A stretch of 41,470 nucleotides of DNA from JAVBPB01 sp031549965 (GCA_031549965.1 JAVBPB010000005.1:1-41470), one strand, 5' to 3'; positions 1 to 7,776 are shown, counted from the first letter of the stretch. Notes: generated from the sequence alone by a model not told the origin. Translations and numbers: made by a program.

Positions 1-15
1 TTACCCTCGTTCAGC

Positions 16-54
16 ATGATTTTAAGGAGCCTTTGCAAGTCTCCTTAAAATCAT
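16..54. repeat. Perfect 14-bp inverted repeat downstream of rplQ
   Basis: Positions 16-29 and 41-54 are perfect reverse complements with an 11-nt loop. Neither strand has a T-tract after the stem, so it is not a standard intrinsic terminator. It lies past the rplQ terminator, probably in the upstream region or leader of the next gene, which is outside the window. The rest of 1-169 shows no gene. Confidence 0.6.
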
Positions 55-169
55 AAACGCTTCCTCAGCCGGTCTGCACAAAATAACTTATGTGCCTATC
101 TAAACTCAAAATAAATAAAATTCTCAAAAAGTTTTTCCAAAATAGCACAAGCTTTCGCCCCGAAACTTC

Positions 170-196
170 AAAAAAAGACTAAGCCAAGGCTTAGTC
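170..196 (-). terminator. Rho-independent terminator of the rplQ end of the alpha operon
   Basis: On the minus strand a perfect 9-bp stem (GACTAAGCC / GGCTTAGTC, loop TT) is followed by seven T residues. It lies just after the rplQ stop codon and should end the long rpsJ-to-rplQ transcription unit. Confidence 0.93.
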
Positions 197-205
197 CACA
201 AAAAT

Positions 206-742
206 TTAAACTAATTCAATAAGTACTTCCATAGCCGCATCACCTTTACGTTGACCAATCTTAACGATTCTAGTATATCCACCTTTACGATCAACATACT
301 TAGGAGCTATTTCATCAAATAATTTATCAGTTAAATCTATTTTTTTAGTATTTTTCTTTCTTCCAGCTTCTTCAGTTGGTACTTCAGTAATTGGATAAAG
401 AACTTTTAACATCTGTCTTCTTGCATGAAGTCTTGACGCATCATCTTTTTTGATAGTTTTTTGAACTTCATCATAAACAGTAACTTTCTTACCATCTACT
501 ACTTCCTTAACTCTCTTGCCATCTTTATCTTTTCTAGCTACTTTAGCTGTTACTTCAACAGTTTTGTAGTTATCCTTTTCTTTAACAGCAAGTGCGATTA
601 AGCTTTCAGTCATTTTACGAATTTCTTTAGCTTTTGATTCAGTAGTTACCATCTTTCCATGATATAAAAGATTAGTTACTTGGTTTCTAAGTAAAGCCTT
701 TCTTTGACTGGAAGTTCTGCCAAGTTTTCTATAGCCTGCCAT
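206..742 (-). CDS. rplQ: 50S ribosomal protein L17, long form
   Basis: L17 is a large-subunit protein that lies near the peptide exit tunnel. The N-terminus (MAGYRKLGRTSSQRKALLRN) is the classic L17 opening, and the C-terminus (GGYTRIVKIGQRKGDAAMEV) is equally diagnostic. The protein is 178 aa, against about 115-130 aa in E. coli or Bacillus. The extra length is a lysine-rich insertion at about residues 55-100 plus a shorter one near 115-130. The start is supported by a TAAGGAGG site. It is the last gene of the operon, after rpoA, and a strong terminator follows. Confidence 0.97.
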   Translation of the reverse strand: MAGYRKLGRTSSQRKALLRNQVTNLLYHGKMVTTESKAKEIRKMTESLIALAVKEKDNYKTVEVTAKVARKDKDGKRVKEVVDGKKVTVYDEVQKTIKKDDASRLHARRQMLKVLYPITEVPTEEAGRKKNTKKIDLTDKLFDEIAPKYVDRKGGYTRIVKIGQRKGDAAMEVLIELV

Positions 743-790
743 TTTTTTACCTCCTTATTTAGTAATGGATAAAATCAGGTTTTGTGCTTT

Positions 791-1750
791 TTATTCATCT
801 GTCAGATTTAGGGATAATCCTAACTCTTTTAATTTAGCCAGAACTTCTTCTAAAGACTTACGACCAAGGTTTCTAACCTTCATCATATCTTCTGAAGTTC
901 TGTTTGTTAACTCTTCTACAGTATTAATACCTGCTCTCTTCAAACAGTTGTAAGAACGAACAGATAATTCTAGTTCATCAATATTCATTTCAAGGACTTT
1001 TTCTTTTTCATTGTCTTCTTTTTCTACCATAATTTCAGCAGTTTTTGCATTTTCAGACAAATCAATGAAAAGACTTAAATGCTCACTTAATACTTTGGCA
1101 GCTAAACTTACGGCTTCATCAGGAGCTAATGTTCCATTTGTAAAGACGTCTAGTGTCAGTTTATCAAAGTCAGTCATTTGACCTACACGTGTATTCGTTA
1201 CTGTTAAATTCACGCGTTCAACAGGAGTAAAGATTGAATCAACTGGTATTACACCAATTGGAAAATCATCATTCTTGTTTTTGTCAGCACTTATATATCC
1301 TCTTCCTCTTGTGATTGTTAATTCCATATATAGCTTACTGTCTGCACCACCATTAAGTGTTGCAATTACTAAATCTGGATTTAAAATTTCGATATCTGGA
1401 TCAGTTTGTATGTCAGCCGCAGTTACAACTCCCTCACCATCAAACTCAATATACGCTGTCTTTGGTTCGTTTGTTTCACTGCTATTTTTTATTGCAAGGC
1501 TTTTAATGTTCATAATAATCTCAGTAACATCTTCCTTAACTCCTGGAATAGCACTAAATTCATGAACAACGCCTTCAATTTTAACATGGCTGACTGCTGC
1601 CCCTGGTAATGAAGAAAGCATAATTCTTCTTAATGAATTACCTAAAGTTGTACCATAGCCTCTTTCAAGTGGTTCAACAACAAAACGTCCATAACTTTTA
1701 TCATCTGAAATCTCTTCAATCTCAATTTTTGGTTTTTCAAAATCAAACAC
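791..1750 (-). CDS. rpoA: DNA-directed RNA polymerase alpha subunit (GTG start)
   Basis: Alpha dimerises to nucleate RNA polymerase assembly and contacts UP elements and activators. The N-terminal domain carries FVVEPLERGYGTTLGNSLRR at about residues 23-42. The C-terminal domain ends with RSYNCLKRAGINTVEELTNR and NLGRKSLEEVLAKL, the helix-hairpin-helix DNA-binding part. The reading frame is open upstream to 1819, but the best start is the GTG at 1748-1750. It has an AAAGGAGG site 10 nt upstream and begins with the usual FDFEKPKIE sequence, giving 319 aa. It lies between rpsD and rplQ in the alpha operon. Confidence 0.95.
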   Translation of the reverse strand: MFDFEKPKIEIEEISDDKSYGRFVVEPLERGYGTTLGNSLRRIMLSSLPGAAVSHVKIEGVVHEFSAIPGVKEDVTEIIMNIKSLAIKNSSETNEPKTAYIEFDGEGVVTAADIQTDPDIEILNPDLVIATLNGGADSKLYMELTITRGRGYISADKNKNDDFPIGVIPVDSIFTPVERVNLTVTNTRVGQMTDFDKLTLDVFTNGTLAPDEAVSLAAKVLSEHLSLFIDLSENAKTAEIMVEKEDNEKEKVLEMNIDELELSVRSYNCLKRAGINTVEELTNRTSEDMMKVRNLGRKSLEEVLAKLKELGLSLNLTDE

Positions 1751-1844
1751 TATATGATTCCCTCCTTTAGGGTTATCTTGTTTTGAGGGTAGTAACATAT
1801 AATAACTATACATTTCCAATTATTAGAACATGTTGACTTAGTTA

Positions 1845-2438
1845 TTATTTTGAATATAACTCTACTATAAGCATTTCATCAACTGGTACGTCTATTTGTT
1901 CTCTCATTGGTAATTCTTTAACTGTTCCTGATAAATTCTCATGATTTGCATCAAGCCATGATGGAACAAGTCTTCCTTCAGTAACTGCTAAAATATCTTT
2001 ATATCTTTGACTACTTTTGCATTTTTCTTTAATTTCGATAACATCGCCAGCTTTTACCTGATAAGAAGGAATGTTTACACATTTGCCATTAACAAGTACA
2101 TGTTTGTGGTCAACGATTTGTCTTGCTTCTTTTCTTGTTCTGCCGTATCCTAATCTAAAAATTATATTATCAAGTCTAAGCTCTAGTATAATCATAAGGT
2201 TTTCACCAGCAATACCAGACATTTTCTTAGCCTTAGTGTAATAGTTTCTAAATGGTTTTTCTAATACACCATATATAAATTTAGCTTTTTGTTTTTCTCT
2301 TAATTGTAGTCCGTACTCACTCATTTTTTTATTTGCTCTTGAGTTTGTTCTTTTTGATTTCTTATCTATTCCTAAAAATGATGGTTCTAATCCAAGGGAT
2401 CTACATCTCTTTAGAACAGGAACTCTATCTACTGCCAT
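1845..2438 (-). CDS. rpsD: 30S ribosomal protein S4
   Basis: S4 is a primary 16S rRNA binder that starts 30S assembly and is often the autoregulator of its own operon. The protein is 197 aa and has the S4 domain at about residues 90-150 (LELRLDNIIFRLGYGRTRKEARQ). The N-terminus lacks the cysteine cluster of zinc-binding S4 paralogues, so this is the zinc-free type. It sits between rpsK and rpoA. The structured leader before rpsM is a candidate S4 target, which is inferred from E. coli alpha-operon control. Confidence 0.97.
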   Translation of the reverse strand: MAVDRVPVLKRCRSLGLEPSFLGIDKKSKRTNSRANKKMSEYGLQLREKQKAKFIYGVLEKPFRNYYTKAKKMSGIAGENLMIILELRLDNIIFRLGYGRTRKEARQIVDHKHVLVNGKCVNIPSYQVKAGDVIEIKEKCKSSQRYKDILAVTEGRLVPSWLDANHENLSGTVKELPMREQIDVPVDEMLIVELYSK

Positions 2439-2456
2439 CTCTGATTACACCTCCTA

Positions 2457-2852
2457 TTAAACTCTTCTACGTTTTGGCGGACGACATCCATTATGTGGAA
2501 CTGGAGTTACGTCTTTAATACTTGTTACTTCAATACCACATGCTTGTAATGCACGGATTGCTGCTTCTCTTCCTGAACCAGGTCCTTTAACCATTACTTC
2601 AACTGTTTTTAAACCATGAATAACTGCTGCTTTTGCTGCAGTTTCAGCTGCCATTTGAGCCGCATAAGGAGTTGATTTTCTTGAACCTCTAAAACCTAAA
2701 CCACCAGCACTAGCCCATGATATAGCATTGCCTTCTGCATCTGTAAGTGTAACAATTGTATTATTAAATGATGATTGAATGTGCGCTTGTCCACGTTCTA
2801 TGTGTTTCTTCACACGCTTCTTAACCACTTTTTTAGTGACTTTCTTAGCCAT
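2457..2852 (-). CDS. rpsK: 30S ribosomal protein S11
   Basis: S11 lines the platform of the 30S subunit near the E-site mRNA. The protein is 131 aa, a usual length. It has a lysine-rich N-terminus, then HIQSSFNNTIVTLTDAEGNA and the C-terminal DVTPVPHNGCRPPKRRRV that marks the family. ATG start with AGGGAGG-like spacing; only about 21 nt separate it from rpsM, so the two are co-transcribed from the promoter upstream of rpsM. Confidence 0.98.
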   Translation of the reverse strand: MAKKVTKKVVKKRVKKHIERGQAHIQSSFNNTIVTLTDAEGNAISWASAGGLGFRGSRKSTPYAAQMAAETAAKAAVIHGLKTVEVMVKGPGSGREAAIRALQACGIEVTSIKDVTPVPHNGCRPPKRRRV

Positions 2853-2873
2853 TAACCAAACCTCCCTTATGGG

Positions 2874-3242
2874 TTATTTCTTCTTATTAGCTACTGTCCT
2901 CTTTGGACCTTTACGAGTTCTTGCATTAGTCTTAGTTTTTTGACCACGAACTGGTAATCCTTTTCTATGACGGATACCTCTATAGCATCCAATTTCTTGT
3001 AATCTTTTAATATTAAGAGCAATCTCTCTACGTAAATCACCTTCTACTGTTTGAGTAGCGTCAATAACGTCACGAATTTTTGCAACTTCGTCATCTGTTA
3101 AATCACGTACACGAGTATCAGGGTTTACATTTGCTTCTTTTAAAATACGATTTGAGCTAACTCTACCTATACCATAGATATAAGTCAAGCCAATTTCAAC
3201 ACGTTTCTCTCTTGGTAAATCTACGCCAGAAATACGAGCCAT
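2874..3242 (-). CDS. rpsM: 30S ribosomal protein S13
   Basis: S13 sits in the 30S head and forms intersubunit bridges and P-site tRNA contacts. The protein is 122 aa. It begins MARISGVDLPREKRVEIGLT, carries the RGIRHRKGLPVRGQKTKTNA segment and ends in the basic tail that reaches the P-site. ATG start with a GGAGGTG site. It is the first gene after a roughly 215-nt untranslated leader driven by its own promoter, so it opens a separate transcription unit rpsM-rpsK-rpsD-rpoA-rplQ. Confidence 0.98.
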   Translation of the reverse strand: MARISGVDLPREKRVEIGLTYIYGIGRVSSNRILKEANVNPDTRVRDLTDDEVAKIRDVIDATQTVEGDLRREIALNIKRLQEIGCYRGIRHRKGLPVRGQKTKTNARTRKGPKRTVANKKK

Positions 3243-3457
3243 GTGTTAATACACCTCCAATAGTAAAGTGCTAGTAACAAGCCAGTATCAACTAATAAAA
3301 TATTAGGAGTGAAATGCATACTGTACTTATTCTAGTATTATATTGTTACATATCATGTTGATTGAATAGATAATTCAATTCTTATATTTTATAATTTATC
3401 AGTATGAACAACTTATCCAAGTGGTTCATGCTGCAGCCGCACTTAAGCATTACACAA
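3243..3457 (-). promoter_or_regulatory. Structured 5' leader of the rpsM-rpsK-rpsD-rpoA-rplQ unit
   Basis: About 215 nt lie between the predicted transcription start near 3457 and the rpsM start codon. A hairpin at 3400-3433 has 10-nt arms with one mismatch plus an inner ACTT/AAGT stem and GGAT loop. A second stem lies at 3361-3367/3373-3379. The length and folding suggest a translational control site, plausibly for S4 by analogy with other alpha operons; the ligand is inferred. Confidence 0.5.
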
Positions 3458-3463
3458 ACACTT

Positions 3464-3491
3464 ATTATATCATAAAAATATAATAAGTCAA
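3464..3491 (-). promoter_or_regulatory. Sigma-A promoter for rpsM
   Basis: On the minus strand, -35 TTGACT at 3486-3491 and -10 TATAAT at 3464-3469 are separated by 16 bp. The -35 overlaps the region just after the rpmJ stop. An AT-rich 10-bp inverted repeat (3461-3470/3478-3487) overlaps the promoter. Confidence 0.82.
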
Positions 3492-3497
3492 GGATTA

Positions 3498-3611
3498 TTA
3501 ACCTTGTCTTTGTTTGTGTTTAGGATTTTCACAGATGATTCTGATACTTCCTTTTCTTTTAATAATCTTACATTTTTCACAAATAGGTTTTACTGATGAT
3601 CTAACCTTCAC
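3498..3611 (-). CDS. rpmJ: 50S ribosomal protein L36, zinc-ribbon type (GTG start)
   Basis: L36 is the smallest bacterial large-subunit protein. This 37-residue ORF reads VKVRSSVKPICEKCKIIKRK at its N-terminus and ends NPKHKQRQG. The zinc ligands are Cys11, Cys14, Cys27 and His32, so it is the C+ zinc form. The GTG start has a GGAGAG site about 8 nt upstream. It lies between infA and rpsM, its normal place, and has its own promoter 35 nt upstream. Confidence 0.96.
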   Translation of the reverse strand: MKVRSSVKPICEKCKIIKRKGSIRIICENPKHKQRQG

Positions 3612-3645
3612 TGCAAATCTCTCCTTTCAAAAACGTTCGCTTTCA

Positions 3646-3674
3646 ATTATAGCATTAAAAACTTTATATTTCAA
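3646..3674 (-). promoter_or_regulatory. Sigma-A promoter for rpmJ
   Basis: Minus-strand -35 TTGAAA at 3669-3674 and -10 TATAAT at 3646-3651 with a 17-bp spacer. The predicted start near 3639 gives a leader of about 28 nt containing the rpmJ ribosome binding site. Confidence 0.75.
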
Positions 3675-3689
3675 GCAGAACTTAAGCAT

Positions 3690-3715
3690 TTTTTGGAAAG
3701 CTGCCTTTCCAAAAA
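3690..3715. repeat. 11-bp stem-loop between infA and rpmJ
   Basis: Positions 3690-3700 and 3705-3715 pair perfectly around a 4-nt loop. The outer part of the stem is T5/A5, so on the minus strand A residues rather than T residues follow the stem. It is therefore a poor terminator candidate, and may be a processing or stability hairpin just before the rpmJ promoter. Confidence 0.5.
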
Positions 3716-3719
3716 CCTA

Positions 3720-3938
3720 TTATTTGTCTCTCCAAATAATTCTACCTTTAGTTAAGTCATATGGAGATAATTCTAATGTTACTTTATCACCTGGTAAAAT
3801 TCTTATAAAATTCATTCGCAATTTACCACTTATATGCGCTAAAACTTTATGCCCATTATCAAGTTCTACCTGGAACATAGCATTTGGTAATTTTTCAACA
3901 ACTGTTCCTTCTATTTCAATTACATCCGTCTTAGACAA
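3720..3938 (-). CDS. infA: Translation initiation factor IF-1 (TTG start)
   Basis: IF-1 binds the 30S A-site during initiation. The 72-aa protein is one S1-type OB fold: IEIEGTVVEKLPNAMFQVEL, HKVLAHISGKLRMNFIRILP and a C-terminal DLTKGRIIWRDK. The start codon is TTG at 3936-3938, 7 nt after an AGGAGG site. An ATG lies immediately after that site but opens only a four-codon frame (MLIV), so it is not the start. Neighbours are the KOW gene upstream and rpmJ downstream. Confidence 0.95.
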   Translation of the reverse strand: MSKTDVIEIEGTVVEKLPNAMFQVELDNGHKVLAHISGKLRMNFIRILPGDKVTLELSPYDLTKGRIIWRDK

Positions 3939-3972
3939 TTAACATCCTCCTACCCTAATTCTGAAATCAAAT

Positions 3973-4269
3973 TCATGATTTTGATTGTATTGTTTCATAT
4001 GATTTAATAGTTTTTATAATATCTAAATTAATCTTTGCTGTGTCAAAAGAACTAATCTCTAACAGATTTTTATTTAGTAATTCAAAATCTTCAGTTATAT
4101 AATTAACGCCCTGAACATGCTTTTTATTTTTTTTCTTAGGCTTTAAAACACTTCTTGCTTTACCATCAGACATATAAATATATTCATCTTCAACTTTAAT
4201 TATGACAAAAAGTTTACCTTTTTCATGACCAGCTTTCGATTTAACAATTTGACCTACCTTAAGTTCCAT
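3973..4269 (-). CDS. KOW-domain RNA-binding protein (L14e-like)
   Basis: A 98-aa basic protein with an N-terminal KOW/SH3-like segment (MELKVGQIVKSKAGHEKGKL) followed by a lysine patch (KPKKKNKKHVQ). Proteins of this kind (COG2163 type) sit between map and infA in many Clostridia; a translation-linked RNA-binding role is assumed, not proven. The open frame extends to 4323, but the ATG at 4267-4269 is preferred. Its AGGGTGA site overlaps the map stop codon, so translation of the two is probably coupled. Confidence 0.85.
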   Translation of the reverse strand: MELKVGQIVKSKAGHEKGKLFVIIKVEDEYIYMSDGKARSVLKPKKKNKKHVQGVNYITEDFELLNKNLLEISSFDTAKINLDIIKTIKSYETIQSKS

Positions 4270-4279
4270 TATCATCACC

Positions 4280-5047
4280 CTAATTATCTGATTTTCTGGA
4301 GCGAGTAAGTAACTCACATCCATCTTTTGTTATCAGAATTGTATGTTCATAATGAGCAGATAATGAACCATCTCTTGTAACAACTGTCCAATCATCCTCT
4401 AACCATTCAACATCATATGCACCTTGATTTATCATAGGCTCAACGCAAATGGTCATACCTGCTTGAAGTTTTAAACCTCGTCGCCTTTGTTTAAAATTTG
4501 GTATTTGAGGTTCTTCATGTAATTCTCTTCCTATACCATGACCTACCAAATCTCTTACTGAGGAGCATCCAAAACTTTGAACATATTCATCTATTGCATT
4601 AGATATCTGAAATAAATGATTACCCTCTTTTGCATACTTAATTCCTTCGTAAAAGCTTTGTTTTGTGATTTCAATTAATTTTTTTGCTTCAGAGCTTATT
4701 TCTCCAACTGCATGTGTTCTTGCAGCATCAGAATGATATCCTTTATAGATAACACCAGCATCTAAGCTTACAATATCGCCATCTTGTAATATCCTCTTTT
4801 TTGACGGAATTCCATGTACAACTTCATCATTAACTGAAACACATATTGAGGCTGGAAAACCATTATAATTAAGGAACGAAGGTATGCAATTAAAACTTTT
4901 TATAATTTCAGCACCTTTTTTATCAATATCAAATGTACTAATACCAGGCTTTACAAAGCCTTCAAGTTCATCATGCACGATCGAAAGGATTCGTCCAGCT
5001 TCTCTCATTAGTTCTATTTCGCGTTCGGATTTTATTTGAACTGACAT
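4280..5047 (-). CDS. map: Methionine aminopeptidase, type I
   Basis: Removes the initiator methionine from new proteins. The 255-aa protein has the pita-bread metallopeptidase ligands in order: Asp96 (SLDAG), Asp107 (HSDAAR), His170 (GHGIG), Glu203 (VEPM) and Glu234 (YEHT), with His78 as the substrate-side histidine. It lacks an N-terminal zinc-finger extension. The frame is open to 5107, but the true start is the ATG at 5045-5047 (MSVQIKSEREIELMREAG), which follows the adk stop by 1 nt (TAGGATG). It is coupled to adk and to the KOW gene. Confidence 0.96.
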   Translation of the reverse strand: MSVQIKSEREIELMREAGRILSIVHDELEGFVKPGISTFDIDKKGAEIIKSFNCIPSFLNYNGFPASICVSVNDEVVHGIPSKKRILQDGDIVSLDAGVIYKGYHSDAARTHAVGEISSEAKKLIEITKQSFYEGIKYAKEGNHLFQISNAIDEYVQSFGCSSVRDLVGHGIGRELHEEPQIPNFKQRRRGLKLQAGMTICVEPMINQGAYDVEWLEDDWTVVTRDGSLSAHYEHTILITKDGCELLTRSRKSDN

Positions 5048-5048
5048 C

Positions 5049-5693
5049 CTATGCTCCCAAAATTTTAACAATTGCATCAAATACTTCAGCCATATCTTTT
5101 GTGCCATCTACCTCAACAAGAATATCTTTTTTTGTATAGTAATCAATTAATGGCTGGGTTTGCTCATGATATACTGTTAAACGTTTTTGTACTGTTTCAG
5201 GTTTGTCATCATCTCTTAAAATTAATTCGCTGTTACATGTATCACAAATTCCTTCAACTTTTGTTGGAATGTGAACTAAATGGTAAGTAGCTCCACAAGA
5301 TACACAAGCTCTTCTTCCACTCATTCTATTTACTATATTTTCGTCAGGAACTTCTACATTAACTGCATAGTCCATTTTTTCACCAATTTTGAGAAGTGCA
5401 CTGTCAAGTGCTTCTGCCTGAGGAATAGTTCTTGGAAAACCATCTAATACATATCCTTTTTCACAATCAGCTTGTTTTACTCTGTCTACAACTAAGTCAA
5501 CAACCAATTCATCAGGAACAAGTAAACCTTGATCCATATAAGTTTTAGCCTTTGTTCCAAGTTCAGTTCCGTTTTTTATATTTGCTCTAAATATATCTCC
5601 AGTTGAAATATGTGGAATACCATATTTATCAGCAATTCTTTTTGCTTGTGTACCTTTGCCTGCTCCTGGTGCACCTAACATAATTATTTTCAT
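5049..5693 (-). CDS. adk: Adenylate kinase, zinc-LID type
   Basis: Interconverts ATP + AMP and 2 ADP. The 214-aa protein has the P-loop GAPGAGKGT at 7-15, the NMP-binding region (STGDIFR) and a long LID with four cysteines (130, 133, 150, 153), the zinc-binding form common in Gram-positive bacteria. The start is the ATG at 5691-5693 with a GGAGGTAAGG site, not the upstream in-frame position at 5708. It sits between secY and map, the conserved spc-operon order. Confidence 0.97.
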   Translation of the reverse strand: MKIIMLGAPGAGKGTQAKRIADKYGIPHISTGDIFRANIKNGTELGTKAKTYMDQGLLVPDELVVDLVVDRVKQADCEKGYVLDGFPRTIPQAEALDSALLKIGEKMDYAVNVEVPDENIVNRMSGRRACVSCGATYHLVHIPTKVEGICDTCNSELILRDDDKPETVQKRLTVYHEQTQPLIDYYTKKDILVEVDGTKDMAEVFDAIVKILGA

Positions 5694-5762
5694 AAACCTT
5701 ACCTCCAATTACATACATGTTAATTATTGACAGTTTTGCTATAAATATACTTTTGCAAAAGT

Positions 5763-5780
5763 GAACGCCCAAAGGCGTTC
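5763..5780 (-). terminator. Weak hairpin in the secY-adk gap
   Basis: GAACGCC and GGCGTTC form a 7-bp stem with a 4-nt loop just after the secY stop. On the minus strand it is followed by ACTTTTGC, a poor T-tract. It could trim transcription between secY and adk or act as an RNA-processing stem; full termination looks unlikely. Confidence 0.35.
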
Positions 5781-5795
5781 CCAATCATAAGTCAA

Positions 5796-7109
5796 TTATT
5801 CATTTAAGAAGCCTTTATAGTGTCTTACTAACATTTGTGACTCGATTTGTTTCATAGTTTCAAGAACTACACCAACGATGATTATTAATGATGTTCCACC
5901 AAAACTTATCGAAGCATTAAATACTCCTGAGAAAAATGTTGGTGTAACAGCAATAATTACAAGTCCGGCTGCTCCAATAAATATTACATAATTGACAATT
6001 TTAGTTAAATATTCTGAAGTTGGCTTACCAGGACGAATACCAGGTACAAAACCACCTTGCTTTTTCATATTATTAGCAACTTCAATTGGATTAAATGTAA
6101 CTGAAGTGTAGAAATAAGCAAAGAAAATTACTAATGCAATATATATTATAAGTCCTATTGAGTATTGGATTTCACTTGGCTTTAACCAATGGCTGTGATT
6201 TAACATCTTTAAAATCTTTCCGCCAAATGACCCTTGATCAACATTAAAAAATGAAGCTATAACAATTGGGAATTGCATCATTGAAGACGCAAAGATAATT
6301 GGTATAACACCAGCCGTATTTACTTTTAAAGGAATGTGAGTTGATTGACCACCAACCATTTTTCTTCCTTGAACTTTTTTAGCATATTGTACTGGAATTC
6401 TTCTTTGAGCACCTTGTAATAATACTACAAGTACTATCATTAATATAATAACTGCAACTATTACGATTGCACCAATAATTGAAAATACAACTGACGATGC
6501 TCCTGTAACAAATTGTGAAATTAATCCTGAAACATCACTTGGTATTCTTGATACAATATTAATTAACAACACTATTGAAATACCGTTACCTACACCCTTT
6601 TCAGTAATTCTTTCACCGATCCACATAAGGAATGCAGTACCAGCAGTTAATGTAAATATTACTACTACACAATTCATAAAATTATATGATTGTAATAATC
6701 CTTGATTACCAAATCCTATAGCCATAGCAGCTGATTCAAGTAATGATAGACCAACAGTAAGATAACGAGTTATTTCTGCGATTTTTTTTCTTCCATCTTC
6801 GCCTTCTTTTTGCATTTCCTCTAACTTTGGAATTGCTATTGTTAATAATTGCATTATGATTGAAGATGTAATATATGGTGTAATATTCAATGCGAATATT
6901 GACATACTCATAAATGAACCACCGGTAAATGCATCTAAAAATCCTAAGTCTATTGTGTTAGATGCAAACCAGTTTGCAAAATAATCCCTATTAACCCCTG
7001 GCGTTGGTAGTTGACATCCTATTCTCACTACTATAAGCATTAAAAAAGTAAATATTATTTTTTTTCTAATATCTTGAATTTTTAAAGCATTACGGAGCGT
7101 TTTTAACAT
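5796..7109 (-). CDS. secY: Sec translocase channel subunit SecY
   Basis: SecY forms the protein-conducting channel in the membrane with SecE and SecG. The 437-aa protein has about ten transmembrane segments. Family landmarks include QLPTPGVNRD near 32-41, FSMS-like plug-region residues (GGSFMSMSIFALNITPYITS), GIGNGIS-type GVGNGISIVLLINI, and FNPIEVANNMKKQGGFVPGI. The start is the ATG at 7107-7109, 1 nt after the rplO stop (TAGGATG), with a GAGGTGG site; the extra nine upstream codons are unlikely. Confidence 0.96.
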   Translation of the reverse strand: MLKTLRNALKIQDIRKKIIFTFLMLIVVRIGCQLPTPGVNRDYFANWFASNTIDLGFLDAFTGGSFMSMSIFALNITPYITSSIIMQLLTIAIPKLEEMQKEGEDGRKKIAEITRYLTVGLSLLESAAMAIGFGNQGLLQSYNFMNCVVVIFTLTAGTAFLMWIGERITEKGVGNGISIVLLINIVSRIPSDVSGLISQFVTGASSVVFSIIGAIVIVAVIILMIVLVVLLQGAQRRIPVQYAKKVQGRKMVGGQSTHIPLKVNTAGVIPIIFASSMMQFPIVIASFFNVDQGSFGGKILKMLNHSHWLKPSEIQYSIGLIIYIALVIFFAYFYTSVTFNPIEVANNMKKQGGFVPGIRPGKPTSEYLTKIVNYVIFIGAAGLVIIAVTPTFFSGVFNASISFGGTSLIIIVGVVLETMKQIESQMLVRHYKGFLNE

Positions 7110-7110
7110 C

Positions 7111-7551
7111 CTATACCACCTCAGCATTTCCACCAAGAGACTTAATTTTTTCTACTGCACTTTCACTAAATGCACTAGCTTTAATAGTAAGTTTCTTAGT
7201 AAGTTCCCCATTTCCAAGAATCTTTACACCATCTTTTGGATTTTTAACTAATCCAACTTCCATTAATGATTCAATTGTAACAACATCATCATTATTGAAT
7301 ACATTTAATTTGCCTACATTAATTCCAATAATTACTTTGGTATTTCTGTTAGTAAAACCTCTTTTAGGTATTCTTCTATATAATGGCATCTGGCCGCCTT
7401 CGAAACCTGGTCTTGTTGCTCCTGAACGAGCTTTTTGACCTTTGTGACCTTTACCAGCAGTTTTACCATTTCCTGAACCATGACCACGGCCTCTTCTGAA
7501 ATTATCACTTTGCTTTGAACCTTCAGCAGGTCTTAATTCTGATAAATTCAT
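7111..7551 (-). CDS. rplO: 50S ribosomal protein L15
   Basis: A late-assembly large-subunit protein. The 146-aa sequence starts MNLSELRPAEGSKQSDN and has the glycine/arginine-rich tail-like N-terminal stretch (RRGRGHGSGNGKTAGKGHKG) that threads into 23S rRNA. The ATG at 7549-7551 lies 8 nt from AAGGAGG; the in-frame GTG three codons earlier overlaps that site and cannot be used. Immediately upstream of secY. Confidence 0.97.
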   Translation of the reverse strand: MNLSELRPAEGSKQSDNFRRGRGHGSGNGKTAGKGHKGQKARSGATRPGFEGGQMPLYRRIPKRGFTNRNTKVIIGINVGKLNVFNNDDVVTIESLMEVGLVKNPKDGVKILGNGELTKKLTIKASAFSESAVEKIKSLGGNAEVV

Positions 7552-7580
7552 ACGTTGCACCTCCTTAATCTTTCTAGTAA

Positions 7581-7763
7581 TTACATTTCTTCAACTTTAA
7601 CTAAATGCTTAACCTGATTAATCATTCCTCTAATTGCTTGGTTATCTGGCATTTCAACTGTTTTGTGAAGTTTTTTAAGTCCTAATGCTTCAACTGTTGA
7701 TTTATGCTTAGGAATTGCACCGATTGTTGATTTTACTAAAGTTATTTTTAATTTTCCTGCCAC
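7581..7763 (-). CDS. rpmD: 50S ribosomal protein L30 (GTG start)
   Basis: A 60-aa large-subunit protein of usual bacterial length. It has the ITLVKSTIGAIPKHKSTVEALGLKKL core in which the KSTIG and HKSTVEALGLKK parts mark the family. Starts with GTG at 7761-7763 behind a GGAGGGAAATAAA site. It lies between rpsE and rplO with gaps of 13 and 29 nt, as in the spc operon generally. Confidence 0.96.
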   Translation of the reverse strand: MAGKLKITLVKSTIGAIPKHKSTVEALGLKKLHKTVEMPDNQAIRGMINQVKHLVKVEEM

Positions 7764-7776
7764 TTTATTTCCCTCC

